Origin: Peptostreptococcaceae bacterium VA2
GTDB taxonomy: Bacteria > Bacillota > Clostridia > Peptostreptococcales > Peptostreptococcaceae
Direction of reading: 5' to 3'
NCBI GenBank assembly: GCA_000686145.1
Contig: JMMB01000007.1
Location: 1,922,001-1,986,000, forward strand
DNA length: 64,000 bases
Notes under the pieces: generated by a model
Database searches by the model: none
Seen by the model: only the letters and a program-made list of their open reading frames with translations
What the model was told of the DNA's origin: nothing
Program-made: the position numbers and the translations under genes
Shown: positions 1 to 8,075 of the stretch, piece by piece
Layout of the letters: the number at the start of each line of letters is the position of its first letter
How positions within the stretch are numbered: position 1 is the first letter of the stretch

Positions 1-689
1 ACTACTGTTTGAGGTATACTTTGTGGGAAATTTGGATACGCTACTATAGTATCAGTTACTACTACTACTTTTTGTGCATAATCTGCATCAACTTTAGCAT
101 ATCCTAAAGATCCACATATAGATTTTCCTACAACACCGTTTGCATTACCCATACAGTCAGCTGAAGATGCAGCTAAAAATGCTACGTCTATCTTAACATT
201 TCCTGAGCTTATAGCTCTTGCTCTACCACCATGAGAACGTATAACTGTTGGATTATCTCCTAATAAACCTTCAGAAACAGCTGTAGCTAATTTCCCTCTA
301 AGTCCACTAGTTTCTATTCTATCTACAACACCGTTTTCAATATGAGCAACAAGACCATCATGAGCACTAGTTAATGAACTAGCTGCTATTCTTAAATTCT
401 TAATTCCCATTTCTGCTAATATATCAACAACCATCATTAAAAGCTTATCTCCCGCTCTAAAGTGGTGGTGGAAAGATATTGTCATTCCATCTTGTATATT
501 GCATTTTTCTATAGATTCTCTTAACGATCCAACTATTTTATCTCTTCTTACGTGTTCCTTTAAATTTTCACTATCAGATTCAACCATTCTATCATATGGT
601 TGATTATCAAAAGGAGCAACGTAAGCTAATCTATCTTCATAACCTTTTATATTCTTTAATAATTCTTGGCTAACTCTTTTAGTTTTCAT
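1..689 (-). CDS. citF: Citrate lyase alpha subunit (citrate CoA-transferase), 3' part outside window
   Basis: Only the N-terminal 229 residues are inside the window. The alpha subunit swaps acetyl for citryl on the acyl carrier protein, the first step of citrate cleavage to acetate and oxaloacetate in fermenting bacteria. I translated the minus strand from the ATG ending at 689. It reads MKTKRVSQELLKNIKGYEDR, with the family's FHHHFRAGD stretch at about residues 73-81 and the SAHDGLVAHIENGVVDRIE region after it. The start lies 2 nt past the citE stop, so it is translationally close to citE. Order citD-citE-citF is the classical one. Family call is secure; the C-terminal half and any citX/citG/citC neighbours cannot be seen. 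Confidence 0.93.
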   Translation of the reverse strand, partial: MKTKRVSQELLKNIKGYEDRLAYVAPFDNQPYDRMVESDSENLKEHVRRDKIVGSLRESIEKCNIQDGMTISFHHHFRAGDKLLMMVVDILAEMGIKNLRIAASSLTSAHDGLVAHIENGVVDRIETSGLRGKLATAVSEGLLGDNPTVIRSHGGRARAISSGNVKIDVAFLAASSADCMGNANGVVGKSICGSLGYAKVDADYAQKVVVVTDTIVAYPNFPQSIPQTV

Positions 690-691
690 TA

Positions 692-1594
692 CTACTTGTC
701 ACCTCCAACTAAAACACCTGCAGCTTCTGCAAGTTGTAGAACCCTTTGAGCTCTTTCTATTATTGGCTTATCTACCATTTTACCGTCTACAGTGAATACT
801 CCTAAGTTTTGCTTTAAAGCTTCTTTAGTAGCATCTACTATTTTTCTAGCTTTTGCTATTTCTACTTCACTTGGAGTGTAAACATCATGTATAAGCTCAA
901 CTTGCCTTGGATGGATTAATGATTTACCACCGAATCCCATTCTCTTTATAAGATTAGCTTCTTTTAAGAATCCTTCATCATTCTTTACATCAGCATAAAC
1001 TGTATCTAATACTTCAAGACCACAAGCACGACCTGCCATAGCTATCATACCTCTGGCAACGTATAACTCATCTCCTTCAGGAGTTCTTGTAGTTTTCATA
1101 CTTGTTACGAAGTCTTCTCCACTTAAAGCCATACCTATTAATCTTTTAGTAGGAGATTTAGCTATGTTAAAGCAGTTCATAACTCCTAATGCAGTTTCTA
1201 CTGCTACCATTATCTTAGTAGAACCAACTTCTATGCCAACTTCTTTTTCTACTTTTTCTATTTCAGCATCAACAGCCATAACATCTTCTACTGATTCAGT
1301 CATTGGTATTCTTACAACTTCAACTCCACCAGTTACTACAGCTTTTATATCATCTTGCCAGAATTCTGTAGCAAGTCCATTTATACGAACTACAGTTTCT
1401 ATTCCTAACTCTTTATAGTAATCACCTAGGTTCTTTAACATATTATGTACTAAAAATCTAGCAGAATCTTTTTCTGTTATTGCAATAGCATCTTCTAAGT
1501 CAAACATTACTGAATCTGGCTTATATATATGAACATCTCTTATTATTCCAGGATTATTTCCAGGAACGAATAACATCGAACGTCTTAGTTTCAT
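692..1594 (-). CDS. citE: Citrate lyase beta subunit (citryl-ACP lyase)
   Basis: This subunit splits citryl-ACP into acetyl-ACP and oxaloacetate. It is a Mg-dependent TIM-barrel protein of the HpcH/HpaI-like aldolase family. The translation starts MKLRRSMLFVPGNNPGI, has MFDLEDAI at about 31-38 (acidic metal-binding residues), and ends in a GGKSLIHPRQV segment typical of CitE. The open frame extends to a GTG at 1618, but a strong ribosome binding site (AGGGAGGAAC, 1601-1610) sits before the ATG at 1594, so I take that start, giving 300 aa, the normal length. It follows citD after 14 nt and precedes citF by 2 nt, so it is one operon. Confidence 0.95.
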   Translation of the reverse strand: MKLRRSMLFVPGNNPGIIRDVHIYKPDSVMFDLEDAIAITEKDSARFLVHNMLKNLGDYYKELGIETVVRINGLATEFWQDDIKAVVTGGVEVVRIPMTESVEDVMAVDAEIEKVEKEVGIEVGSTKIMVAVETALGVMNCFNIAKSPTKRLIGMALSGEDFVTSMKTTRTPEGDELYVARGMIAMAGRACGLEVLDTVYADVKNDEGFLKEANLIKRMGFGGKSLIHPRQVELIHDVYTPSEVEIAKARKIVDATKEALKQNLGVFTVDGKMVDKPIIERAQRVLQLAEAAGVLVGGDK

Positions 1595-1608
1595 TTGTTT
1601 GTTCCTCC

Positions 1609-1893
1609 CTATATCCACTTATAATCGTTACATTGAGCTGAACGATATATAGCAGTTTCTACTCTACTTTTTATTACAGGGTCTATAGCTCCCTTATCAT
1701 TTGCAAATACTTTTGCATTTTCTACGTTAAGTTCTTTTAGCGTTTCTCTAATAACGTTTTCAATTTGTTCTCCAAATTGAGCTTTTACTGTACTTTCAAG
1801 TTCTACTGATACCCCATTATCACTTGGTTCTATGATAATTTGTATATCACTTGACTCTAATGTTCCAGCACTAGCTACCACTTTTAATTTCAT
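1609..1893 (-). CDS. citD: Citrate lyase gamma subunit, acyl carrier protein
   Basis: CitD is the small carrier subunit that bears the 2'-(5''-phosphoribosyl)-3'-dephospho-CoA prosthetic group. The 94-aa product has the right size and starts MKLKVVASAGTLESSDI. Ser14 in the GTLES context is the position of the modified serine in known CitD proteins (family knowledge). First gene of the visible cit operon; it starts about 72 nt downstream of the predicted transcription start, with a GTATAC-type inverted repeat between promoter and start codon. Modification would need citX/citG, which are not in this window and may lie to the left. Confidence 0.94.
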   Translation of the reverse strand: MKLKVVASAGTLESSDIQIIIEPSDNGVSVELESTVKAQFGEQIENVIRETLKELNVENAKVFANDKGAIDPVIKSRVETAIYRSAQCNDYKWI

Positions 1894-1930
1894 AGCTACT
1901 GTTCCTCCAATCAGCTTTATATAGTATCCC

Positions 1931-1958
1931 GGTATACAATCATTTTATTTTGTATACC
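1931..1958 (-). promoter_or_regulatory. Candidate GntR-type operator of the citDEF operon
   Basis: A perfect 9-bp inverted repeat GGTATACAA - 10 nt - TTGTATACC. Each arm holds a GTATAC core, and the two cores are 20 bp apart centre to centre, about two helical turns. It lies just downstream of the predicted -10 and upstream of citD, a place where a bound protein would block transcription. GTATAC-cored sites are typical of FCD-type GntR regulators, and a GntR-family protein (CitO) controls citrate genes in Enterococcus; the link here is inference. No gntR gene is visible in the window. Confidence 0.6.
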
Positions 1959-1971
1959 AAATCATATTTTT

Positions 1972-2000
1972 ATTATATAAGTATTCTTTTCTTTATTCAA
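1972..2000 (-). promoter_or_regulatory. Vegetative-type promoter of citDEF
   Basis: On the minus strand TTGAAT (1995-2000), a 17-nt spacer, and a consensus TATAAT (1972-1977). Transcription would start near 1965, leaving a leader of about 70 nt before citD that contains the GTATAC inverted repeat. Spacing and boxes match the sigma-A consensus closely. Confidence 0.7.
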
Positions 2001-2072
2001 TATCATTTATATATTTTTTTAACAATTTTATTACAACAACTTCATAAACCACCATTTTTCAACGTTTAAACA

Positions 2073-2094
2073 ATGTTCTTTCAGTGTTCTTTTC
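2073..2094 (-). promoter_or_regulatory. Tandem TGTTCTTT motif upstream of the cit promoter
   Basis: Plus strand shows TGTTCTTTCAG followed by TGTTCTTTTC, a direct repeat with an 11-bp period, about 75-95 bp upstream of the predicted cit -35. A very similar block occurs at 3815-3834 upstream of the citrate transporter promoter. Possible activator (for example response-regulator) site shared by the two transcription units. Motif identity is visible; function is inferred. Confidence 0.4.
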
Positions 2095-2138
2095 ATTATT
2101 ATGTTTTTATTTTATAGTAAAACACCTCATACTAAAAA

Positions 2139-2182
2139 AGAGCTGCCTCTTTAAAATGATTATAATCATTTGAGACAACTCT
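2139..2182 (-). terminator. Intrinsic terminator after the citrate transporter
   Basis: Imperfect long hairpin: AGAGCTGCCTC pairs with GAGACAACTCT (with G-U pairs), with an inner palindrome around 2155-2172. On the minus strand the stem ends GCTC and is followed by six T. It separates the transporter gene from citDEF. Confidence 0.75.
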
Positions 2183-2215
2183 ATATTTATTCATTTTATT
2201 TTTTAATAATATTAA

Positions 2216-3526
2216 CTATATAGCTATTATTCCGAATATAACACCACAAACTAACATTATTAAACTTATTGCGTATAACCATCCAAAACAGAACTTTATA
2301 TGTTCTTTTATGTCTATCTCAGCAAGTCCTAACGCTAAGAATGTTGGTGGTACTAATGGACTTATTAATAAAGCAACGTTTTTTCCTATTATCATAGTTA
2401 AAGCAACGTTTATAGCTGTTATTCCGTAAGTTTCAGCAACTTTTATAACTAATGGAAGTAATCCATAGAAGTAAGCATCTGTACCAAGTACCATACCTAA
2501 AGGTAATGCAAATACACCCATTATTAAATGTAAGAATGGTCCTGCAGAAGCTGGTATTAATCCTAATACTGCTTCAGACATAGCTGTTAACATTCCACTG
2601 TCATTTAATACTCCAACAAAAACTCCTGAAGCTAACATTGTAGCAGAAACTAATAATGCAGATGCAGCATGAGCTTTTATACGTCCTTCTTGTTCTTTTA
2701 CTGTCTTAAAATTAACCACAAGAGCTGCACAAAGGGCAAGCATGAATGCTAATGTAGCTGGTATAGCATCCACTACAAGTATACCTATAACTATTGTAGT
2801 TAATAATATGTTGAACCAAGCAAGGTTTGGTCTCTTAAGAGCTGCAACTTTTTCATCTACTGTAACAGCAACTTGACTCATAGCTACATCTTTAGAGTCG
2901 CTAGATATCCCAGCTCCACGCTTAGATTCTCTTAAACCTAATATTATAGCAAGACCTATTGTAGTTATAACACCTATTATTTGTATTGGTATTAACGTTT
3001 TCCACAGTACATTCGCGTCCATTCCTAAAACTACTGCTGTTCTTACTGTTGGCCCACCCCATGGTAATAAGTTCATTACACCCATAGCTGAAGCAACTAT
3101 TAATAACAATACATTTGCTCTTATGTTAAGTTTTTTGTATATTGGTAACATTGCTGGTACAGTTATTAAAACTGTTGAAGCCGCACTACCATCTAAATGT
3201 CCTAATATACCTATTATTGCAGTAACTACTGTTATTGCAACAACACTGTTCCCAGCTTTTTTAACTAACTTGTCAATTAAAACATCAAACATTCCAACAT
3301 CATTCATTACTCCAAAGTATGTAATTGAGAATATGAATAATACTGCATTTCCAGAAGTCTTATCTATTCCTGCCATTGCAAATTCACCTATTTGAGATGG
3401 TGAAAATCCTGCAAGTAGACCTCCTATTGCTGGTAACCCTATAAATAATATTAATGCACTTGCTTTGCCTTTAAGTAAAACATACATCATTATTGCTATC
3501 ATAGCAAAACCTATTAAAGATAACAT
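2216..3526 (-). CDS. CitMHS-family citrate/divalent-metal:proton symporter
   Basis: A 436-aa polytopic membrane protein with about 11-12 hydrophobic segments. The segments GHLDGSAASTVLITVPAM and LLPWGGPTVRTA match the CitMHS family (Bacillus CitM/CitN), which imports citrate complexed with Mg or Ca with a proton. It lies immediately upstream of the citrate lyase operon, in the same direction but with its own terminator and its own promoters. The start ATG has an upstream GGAGGAAT ribosome site. Substrate citrate is strongly supported by context; the preferred metal cannot be read from sequence. Confidence 0.88.
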   Translation of the reverse strand: MLSLIGFAMIAIMMYVLLKGKASALILFIGLPAIGGLLAGFSPSQIGEFAMAGIDKTSGNAVLFIFSITYFGVMNDVGMFDVLIDKLVKKAGNSVVAITVVTAIIGILGHLDGSAASTVLITVPAMLPIYKKLNIRANVLLLIVASAMGVMNLLPWGGPTVRTAVVLGMDANVLWKTLIPIQIIGVITTIGLAIILGLRESKRGAGISSDSKDVAMSQVAVTVDEKVAALKRPNLAWFNILLTTIVIGILVVDAIPATLAFMLALCAALVVNFKTVKEQEGRIKAHAASALLVSATMLASGVFVGVLNDSGMLTAMSEAVLGLIPASAGPFLHLIMGVFALPLGMVLGTDAYFYGLLPLVIKVAETYGITAINVALTMIIGKNVALLISPLVPPTFLALGLAEIDIKEHIKFCFGWLYAISLIMLVCGVIFGIIAI

Positions 3527-3613
3527 TTAAAATTCCTCCGTTGTGATAAAATAATTTTTTTTTGAAAACTTATCTTTGATTGTAGATGTATGATAAGGTT
3601 TTCATAGCTAATT

Positions 3614-3661
3614 CTACATAATTTATTTTTAGATAATAATAAATTATGTAGATATTTTCAA
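3614..3661 (-). promoter_or_regulatory. Promoter-proximal P2 with overlapping 14-bp inverted repeat
   Basis: Minus-strand TTGAAA (3656-3661), 17 nt, TATTAT (3633-3638). A perfect 14-bp inverted repeat (CTACATAATTTATT at 3614-3627 and its complement at 3638-3651, 10-nt centre) covers the spacer, the -10 and the likely start point, so it is well placed to be a repressor operator. It could instead form a weak RNA hairpin if transcribed from the upstream promoter. About 100 nt of leader would remain before the transporter gene. Confidence 0.5.
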
Positions 3662-3756
3662 CCCTTATATTTAGATGGAACATAAGGTTTGATGATGATT
3701 TATTTTATATTACACAAACTAGAGTTGCTCATTATTTTATTTACTTGAGCTATTTT

Positions 3757-3785
3757 ATAATAACATCTCCATATTCATTTTTCAA
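3757..3785 (-). promoter_or_regulatory. Promoter-distal P1 of the citrate transporter
   Basis: Minus-strand TTGAAA (3780-3785), 17 nt, TATTAT (3757-3762). Transcription from here would give a leader of roughly 220 nt that runs through P2 and its inverted repeat. The box pair is identical to that of P2, so the gene may have two stacked promoters. Confidence 0.5.
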
Positions 3786-3814
3786 CAATTTATGTGCTGT
3801 TTTTTATATATACC

Positions 3815-3834
3815 ATGTTCTTTTAGTGCTTTTT
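3815..3834 (-). promoter_or_regulatory. TGTTCTTTTAGTGCTTTTT motif shared with the cit operon
   Basis: Resembles the block at 2073-2094 (ATGTTCTTTYAGTGYTYTTT in common), and lies 30-50 bp upstream of P1. Further related half-motifs (TGCTGTTTTT) flank it at about 3795 and 3846. Candidate binding site for a shared regulator. Confidence 0.4.
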
Positions 3835-3861
3835 ATTGGTTTTTTGCTGTTTTTTTATACT

Positions 3862-5205
3862 TTATTTACCTGCTACCGAAATTTCCTTAACTATAAGTGA
3901 AGGAGATCCTACATTACTCATAGGGAACTTCAAATCGTCTCCTACAACTTCAATATCTTTTAATAAATCAAAATAATTTCCAGCCACAGTTATCTGTTCT
4001 ATCGGGAAGGTTTTAACTCCATCCTTAATATAAAAACCTTTAGCAGCTAATGAGAAGTCTCCACTTATAGGATTAGCTCCTGAATGTAGACCTGCAAGAT
4101 CGGTTATCATAATACCTTCTCCTACAGTTTTTAACAATTCATTAAATGAGCTTTCACCTTTTTGTATATATAAATTACTTGGACTTACTCCTACTTGTGA
4201 TGCATATGATGCTTTAAATCCATTACCTGTTGTTTTAACATTTGCTTTATGGGCTGTTTTTAAGTTGTGAAGTAAAGTAGTTAGTTTACCATTTGATACT
4301 ATCTCTTTTTTTAAAGTTGCTACCCCTTCATCATCAAAAGGAGTAGATGCTAAACCATCATCTAATAATGGATTATCAACTATTGTAACTACTGGTGAAG
4401 CTATTAGTTCTCCCTCTTTATCTTTTAATAAAGATAGCCCCTTTTGAGCCGAATCTGCACTAAATATATCAGAGAAAGTATCAAGTAGTGATACCATAGC
4501 TTCATTGTATATTATAGTCTTATATTTACCTGATGGTATACTTTTTCCATTTAGTTTAGATAACGCTTCTTCAACACCTTGCTTTGCAATAGCTTTTGGG
4601 TTTACCTCATCTAAGCTCTTTGCAATAACATATCCAACTCCATCTTGTTTTTGCCCGTCATCTTCTACTACAGGTACTACATATGACATTAGTAGATTAT
4701 TTCTATTGGTAAGCTCTAATCCTTTAGTATTGTAAATCCCATAACTAGAATAACTATATGATATTTTACAGCCACTAATATTCACTACTTTTTTACAATA
4801 TGCCTTTGTCTCTTTTTCTAAATCTATTACAAGATTTATCATTTTGCTTGTATCTATGTTTTCAAGTTGTTTATAGTATGAACTTACTTCATCATAGTGC
4901 TTATCACCTTCATATATAAATTGAATATCATTATTTTCAATATTTAATGCACTTTCTTTAGCATTTTTAATTAACATATTCAAAGCTTCAAAATCCATAA
5001 TTTCTGTATATGAATATCCCATTTTGCCATTTATTTTTCCTCTAAATGATAATCCAAAAGATTTTTCAAGGTTATATTTTTCAACTTCGCCTTCATAAAC
5101 ACCAATACTTAAACTTTCGCCTTGGCTATAATATATTTCACATTCTTCAAACCCACACTCTAGACCTTTTTTTAGTAACATTTTTTTAAAAGAATTAAAT
5201 TCCAT
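3862..5205 (-). CDS. pmbA: TldE/PmbA-type metalloprotease partner
   Basis: The TldD/TldE pair forms a heteromeric metalloprotease that processes modified peptides (microcin B17, CcdA in E. coli). This 447-aa protein is the TldE/PmbA half: it has the TldD/PmbA fold signatures (GLHSGANPISGDFSLAAKG, near 365-385) but no HExxxH metal motif. It starts 3 nt after the tldD stop with a GGAGGAG ribosome site, so both are made from one message. Target peptide in this organism is unknown; no RiPP precursor cluster is visible next to it. Confidence 0.88.
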   Translation of the reverse strand: MEFNSFKKMLLKKGLECGFEECEIYYSQGESLSIGVYEGEVEKYNLEKSFGLSFRGKINGKMGYSYTEIMDFEALNMLIKNAKESALNIENNDIQFIYEGDKHYDEVSSYYKQLENIDTSKMINLVIDLEKETKAYCKKVVNISGCKISYSYSSYGIYNTKGLELTNRNNLLMSYVVPVVEDDGQKQDGVGYVIAKSLDEVNPKAIAKQGVEEALSKLNGKSIPSGKYKTIIYNEAMVSLLDTFSDIFSADSAQKGLSLLKDKEGELIASPVVTIVDNPLLDDGLASTPFDDEGVATLKKEIVSNGKLTTLLHNLKTAHKANVKTTGNGFKASYASQVGVSPSNLYIQKGESSFNELLKTVGEGIMITDLAGLHSGANPISGDFSLAAKGFYIKDGVKTFPIEQITVAGNYFDLLKDIEVVGDDLKFPMSNVGSPSLIVKEISVAGK

Positions 5206-5208
5206 ATT

Positions 5209-6600
5209 CTACTCCTCCGATCTTCCACCAACAGTGATTTCTTTTACTCTAATCATAGGCTGACCTACATTCGTTGGTATACTACCTGATGATGATCCAC
5301 ACATTCCCTGAGCTTGCTTTAAGTTGTCTCCAACCATGTCTATATTCATAAGTATATCGCTACCTTTACCTATTAAACTAGCTCCTCTTACAGGTTCAAC
5401 TATCTCACCATTTTTCACTAAATAGCCTTCAGACACTGCAAAATTAAACTCTCCAGTCACAGGGTTTACAGATCCTCCGCCCATTTTTTTTGCATATAAT
5501 CCATTATCTATTGATTTTATAATATCTTCTGGTTTATCATCTCCTGCTGCAATGTATGTATTTGTCATCCTTGAAGTCGGAGCAAATTTATAGCTTTGTC
5601 TACGAGAACTACCTGTAGTTTTCATATCCATTCTTCTTCCATTTAATTTATCTATCATATAAGATTTCAAAATTCCATTTTCTATTAAGATGTTTTTTTG
5701 AGTAGGATTACCTTCATCATCAATATTTGCTGAGCCCCAATGATTAGCTAAAGTTCCATCATCTATTGCAGTAACCTTAGTTGATGCAATTTGCTCTCCT
5801 AGCTTATTTGCAAATACAGAATTTCCTTTAGCCACAGCTGTAGCTTCTAATGAGTGACCACAAGCTTCATGAAATATTACACCACCAAAACCATTATCAA
5901 TTGCAACCATCATATTTCCAGCTGGACAATTTTTAGCATTTAACATTGTGTGTGCTACTCTAGCCGCTTCTTTACCATAATACTCAGGGTCTATTTCTTC
6001 AAATATCTCAAACCCCTTGCATCCACCAGGACCTTCAAATCCAGTTTGATTCTCACTTCCCTTTGATGCTACTGCACTTACACCTAGTCTTGTTCTTATC
6101 CTTCTATCTTCTACATATAATCCTTCAGTATTAGCTATTAACACTTTTTGATCTTTATCCATATAAGATATGCTAACTTGTGATATGTCTTCACTGTATC
6201 CTTTTGCACTTTTGTATGCTGTTTTCATAATACCAATTCTTTTATCATATCCTACTTCGCTTGGATAAAGTTTTATAGAGTTTATGTTTGTAATTATCTT
6301 AGTATCATTTAAAACAACACTTACGTCCCCTTTTAAATTGCCTAAAGCTAGTGCTGCTTTATATGCAGTATCTAATAATGAGTTTAAACTATTATCATTA
6401 GTATACGCGTATACACTTTTTAAACCTTTGAATATTCTTATTCCTACACCATAGTTTCTACCACCAAGTGCATTTTCTATTTTTTCATCTATTAATCCTA
6501 TTGAATTAGTTATTGTATCTTCTTCAAATATTTCTGCAAAATCTCCACCACTAATTAAGCATTTTTCTAATACTTTTGATGCTATTTCTTTTGAAATCAT
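5209..6600 (-). CDS. tldD: TldD-type zinc metalloprotease
   Basis: 463 aa, the catalytic half of the TldD/TldE pair. The metal-binding motif HEACGH is at residues 244-249 (GGVIFHEACGHSLEA), and the C-terminal GSSSGSIPTNVGQP segment is typical of the family. Gene order tldD-tldE with a 3-nt gap supports co-translation. In E. coli the complex is an inner-lumen protease acting on unfolded peptides; the substrate here is not deducible. The upstream side (6601-6658) holds only a short AT-rich stretch and the decayed kinase fragment. Confidence 0.92.
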   Translation of the reverse strand: MISKEIASKVLEKCLISGGDFAEIFEEDTITNSIGLIDEKIENALGGRNYGVGIRIFKGLKSVYAYTNDNSLNSLLDTAYKAALALGNLKGDVSVVLNDTKIITNINSIKLYPSEVGYDKRIGIMKTAYKSAKGYSEDISQVSISYMDKDQKVLIANTEGLYVEDRRIRTRLGVSAVASKGSENQTGFEGPGGCKGFEIFEEIDPEYYGKEAARVAHTMLNAKNCPAGNMMVAIDNGFGGVIFHEACGHSLEATAVAKGNSVFANKLGEQIASTKVTAIDDGTLANHWGSANIDDEGNPTQKNILIENGILKSYMIDKLNGRRMDMKTTGSSRRQSYKFAPTSRMTNTYIAAGDDKPEDIIKSIDNGLYAKKMGGGSVNPVTGEFNFAVSEGYLVKNGEIVEPVRGASLIGKGSDILMNIDMVGDNLKQAQGMCGSSSGSIPTNVGQPMIRVKEITVGGRSEE

Positions 6601-6658
6601 ATATTGCCTCCAATCTACTTTCTTAAAATTTCATCTTATATATTATTATAATGTAGAT

Positions 6659-7000
6659 TTATCCAAATATACTAATTTTTTCATTAATATTGCATAAAAA
6701 ACCTTTAAAAGATATACGCTCTCTAAATTTATAAAAAATAGCAGCTATAGGTGTTCTAAGTTCATGAGAAGCATCTGATACAAATTGATTTTGAACTTCC
6801 ATTGATTTCTCTGTATTTGCTAGCATTGAATCGAATATTTTTGCTAAATCTTTTAGCTCATTTTTATTTCCCGATACATCCAGTCTTTTATTTAAATTGC
6901 TAATAGAAATTGCTTCCACTTCTTTTCTCATTATATCAACTTGAGTCATTGCCTTTTTAGAAATTCTCATACTTACAAATATAAGGATTATACCTTGCAA
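6659..7000 (-). pseudogene. Truncated sensor histidine kinase (TM2-HAMP-H-box remnant)
   Basis: The 113-codon frame starts inside a second transmembrane helix (GIILIFVSMRISKKAM), continues through a HAMP linker (ISISNLNKRLDVSGNKNELKDL) and reaches the phosphoacceptor H-box FVSDASHELRTPIAAI. It then runs into about 25 residues unlike a kinase and stops. The sensor half, the rest of HisKA and the whole ATPase domain are missing, so it cannot act as a kinase. Its 5' end overlaps the 3' end of the MerR gene by 13 nt and the apparent start is a TTG inside it. This looks like a deletion junction. No response regulator gene is nearby. Confidence 0.8.
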
Positions 7001-7818
7001 TACTTGGCTAATTTTACTTCATCTTCTATTAATACTTGAATTTGACAGCTATATGATTCTATATTAAAAAAGTCATTAAATAACTCAACTTCAACAATAT
7101 TTTTAACCTTAAATTTATTTTCTTTTATATAACTAATTATCTGCTTTATACTACCTTCTTCATTTTCCTTGCTATAAGCTAAAGTTACATACCTACCCTT
7201 AGGTAAGATCTTAATATTATCCTCTATTTTCATATCAAAACTTTCCTTAATACAATTAAAAACATATCTTGGCTTTAAATATTCCTCTAACTCAAAATCA
7301 TATAAGATACCTCTTTCCATATATGTGTCTACGTTTTTATCTTGAATAACCTTGTCTAACTGTGAATAATAAAGAATTTCTTTTAAACTCCCTTCTTCTC
7401 CAAAAGGCGCTACAATTATATAACGCTCTTCAAAAGGTTGAATAGAAATTTTATCATTATTTAAAATTGCCTTAGATTTTTTTACACTTGTATTTAAAGT
7501 GTCAATATTATTTATTACTTCCTCCATTTTATTTATATTTGCTTCAGCTTCAGACCTTTTTAGCTGTAAAAATTCTATTAGTTTATCAGTATCGCACTCT
7601 TTAAAGATCTCTTGAAGTTCTAAAATACTACTTCCTAAAGTTCTACATGCTTTTATAATATCTATATATACAAATTGGTCTATAGAGTAGTATCTATAGC
7701 CAGTTGTATTATCAATGTATTTTGGAATAAGAATCCCCATTTTATGATAGTATCTTAAAGTCTTTATAGTAATTTCTTTAATTTTAGATACCTCTCCAAT
7801 AGAGTATAAATTTTTCAT
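6988..7818 (-). CDS. MerR-family regulator with C-terminal effector-binding domain
   Basis: 276 aa. The N-terminus MKNLYSIGEVSKIKEITIKTLRYYHKMG is a textbook MerR winged helix, followed by YRYYSIDQ and a coiled-coil dimer helix (about 80-115). The rest resembles a GyrI/BmrR-like small-molecule binding domain (KGRYVTLAYSKENEEGSI). Such proteins usually activate a multidrug exporter next to them. Here no exporter is adjacent, although a MerR-type promoter pointing away from the gene survives at 7853-7883. The extreme C-terminus may have been altered by the deletion that created the kinase remnant. Confidence 0.85.
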   Translation of the reverse strand: MKNLYSIGEVSKIKEITIKTLRYYHKMGILIPKYIDNTTGYRYYSIDQFVYIDIIKACRTLGSSILELQEIFKECDTDKLIEFLQLKRSEAEANINKMEEVINNIDTLNTSVKKSKAILNNDKISIQPFEERYIIVAPFGEEGSLKEILYYSQLDKVIQDKNVDTYMERGILYDFELEEYLKPRYVFNCIKESFDMKIEDNIKILPKGRYVTLAYSKENEEGSIKQIISYIKENKFKVKNIVEVELFNDFFNIESYSCQIQVLIEDEVKLAKYCKV

Positions 7819-7852
7819 AATAAATCACATCCTTAATATTTCAATTTTTTTC

Positions 7853-7883
7853 TTGACTCTCCCCTTAAAGTACACATTACTAT
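7853..7883 (+). promoter_or_regulatory. Orphan MerR-type promoter with 19-bp spacer
   Basis: TTGACT (7853-7858), then exactly 19 nt, then TACTAT (7878-7883), rightward. A 19-bp spacer and the left half CTCCCCTTA resemble promoters activated by BmrR-like MerR proteins. The right half of the expected dyad is not recognisable. Downstream on the plus strand there is only a 13-codon ORF (MRKKSILIQFKNI, from about 7938) and then the terminator of the convergent helicase gene, so the target gene seems lost. Confidence 0.5.
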
Positions 7884-8017
7884 TATTATAAGGTATTTAA
7901 AGACAAATATTAAACTTAAATTTAATAATATGAAATGAGAAAAAAGTCTATTTTGATACAATTCAAGAATATCTAGATGTATTTTTATATATTTATAATT
8001 TTAACTAGAAATTTAAT

Positions 8018-8051
8018 AAGGTAATGACTTAAATTATTTAGTCATTACCTT
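8018..8051 (-). terminator. Hairpin after the SNF2 helicase gene
   Basis: Perfect 12-bp stem AAGGTAATGACT / AGTCATTACCTT with a 10-nt loop, 25 bp downstream of the helicase stop. The T tract on the minus strand is weak (TTATTAAATTT). Confidence 0.55.
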
Positions 8052-8075
8052 TACATAATTTATTCAATTTATAAA

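Noticed and set aside
2001-2110. A sigma-54 (-24/-12) promoter for the cit operon.
   Set aside because: TGG and TTG elements near 2050 are one base off the required spacing and the sigma-A promoter at 1972-2000 is much better.
6659-7000. A functional small kinase-like signalling protein.
   Set aside because: No ATP-binding domain, non-kinase tail after the H-box and a start inside the MerR gene.
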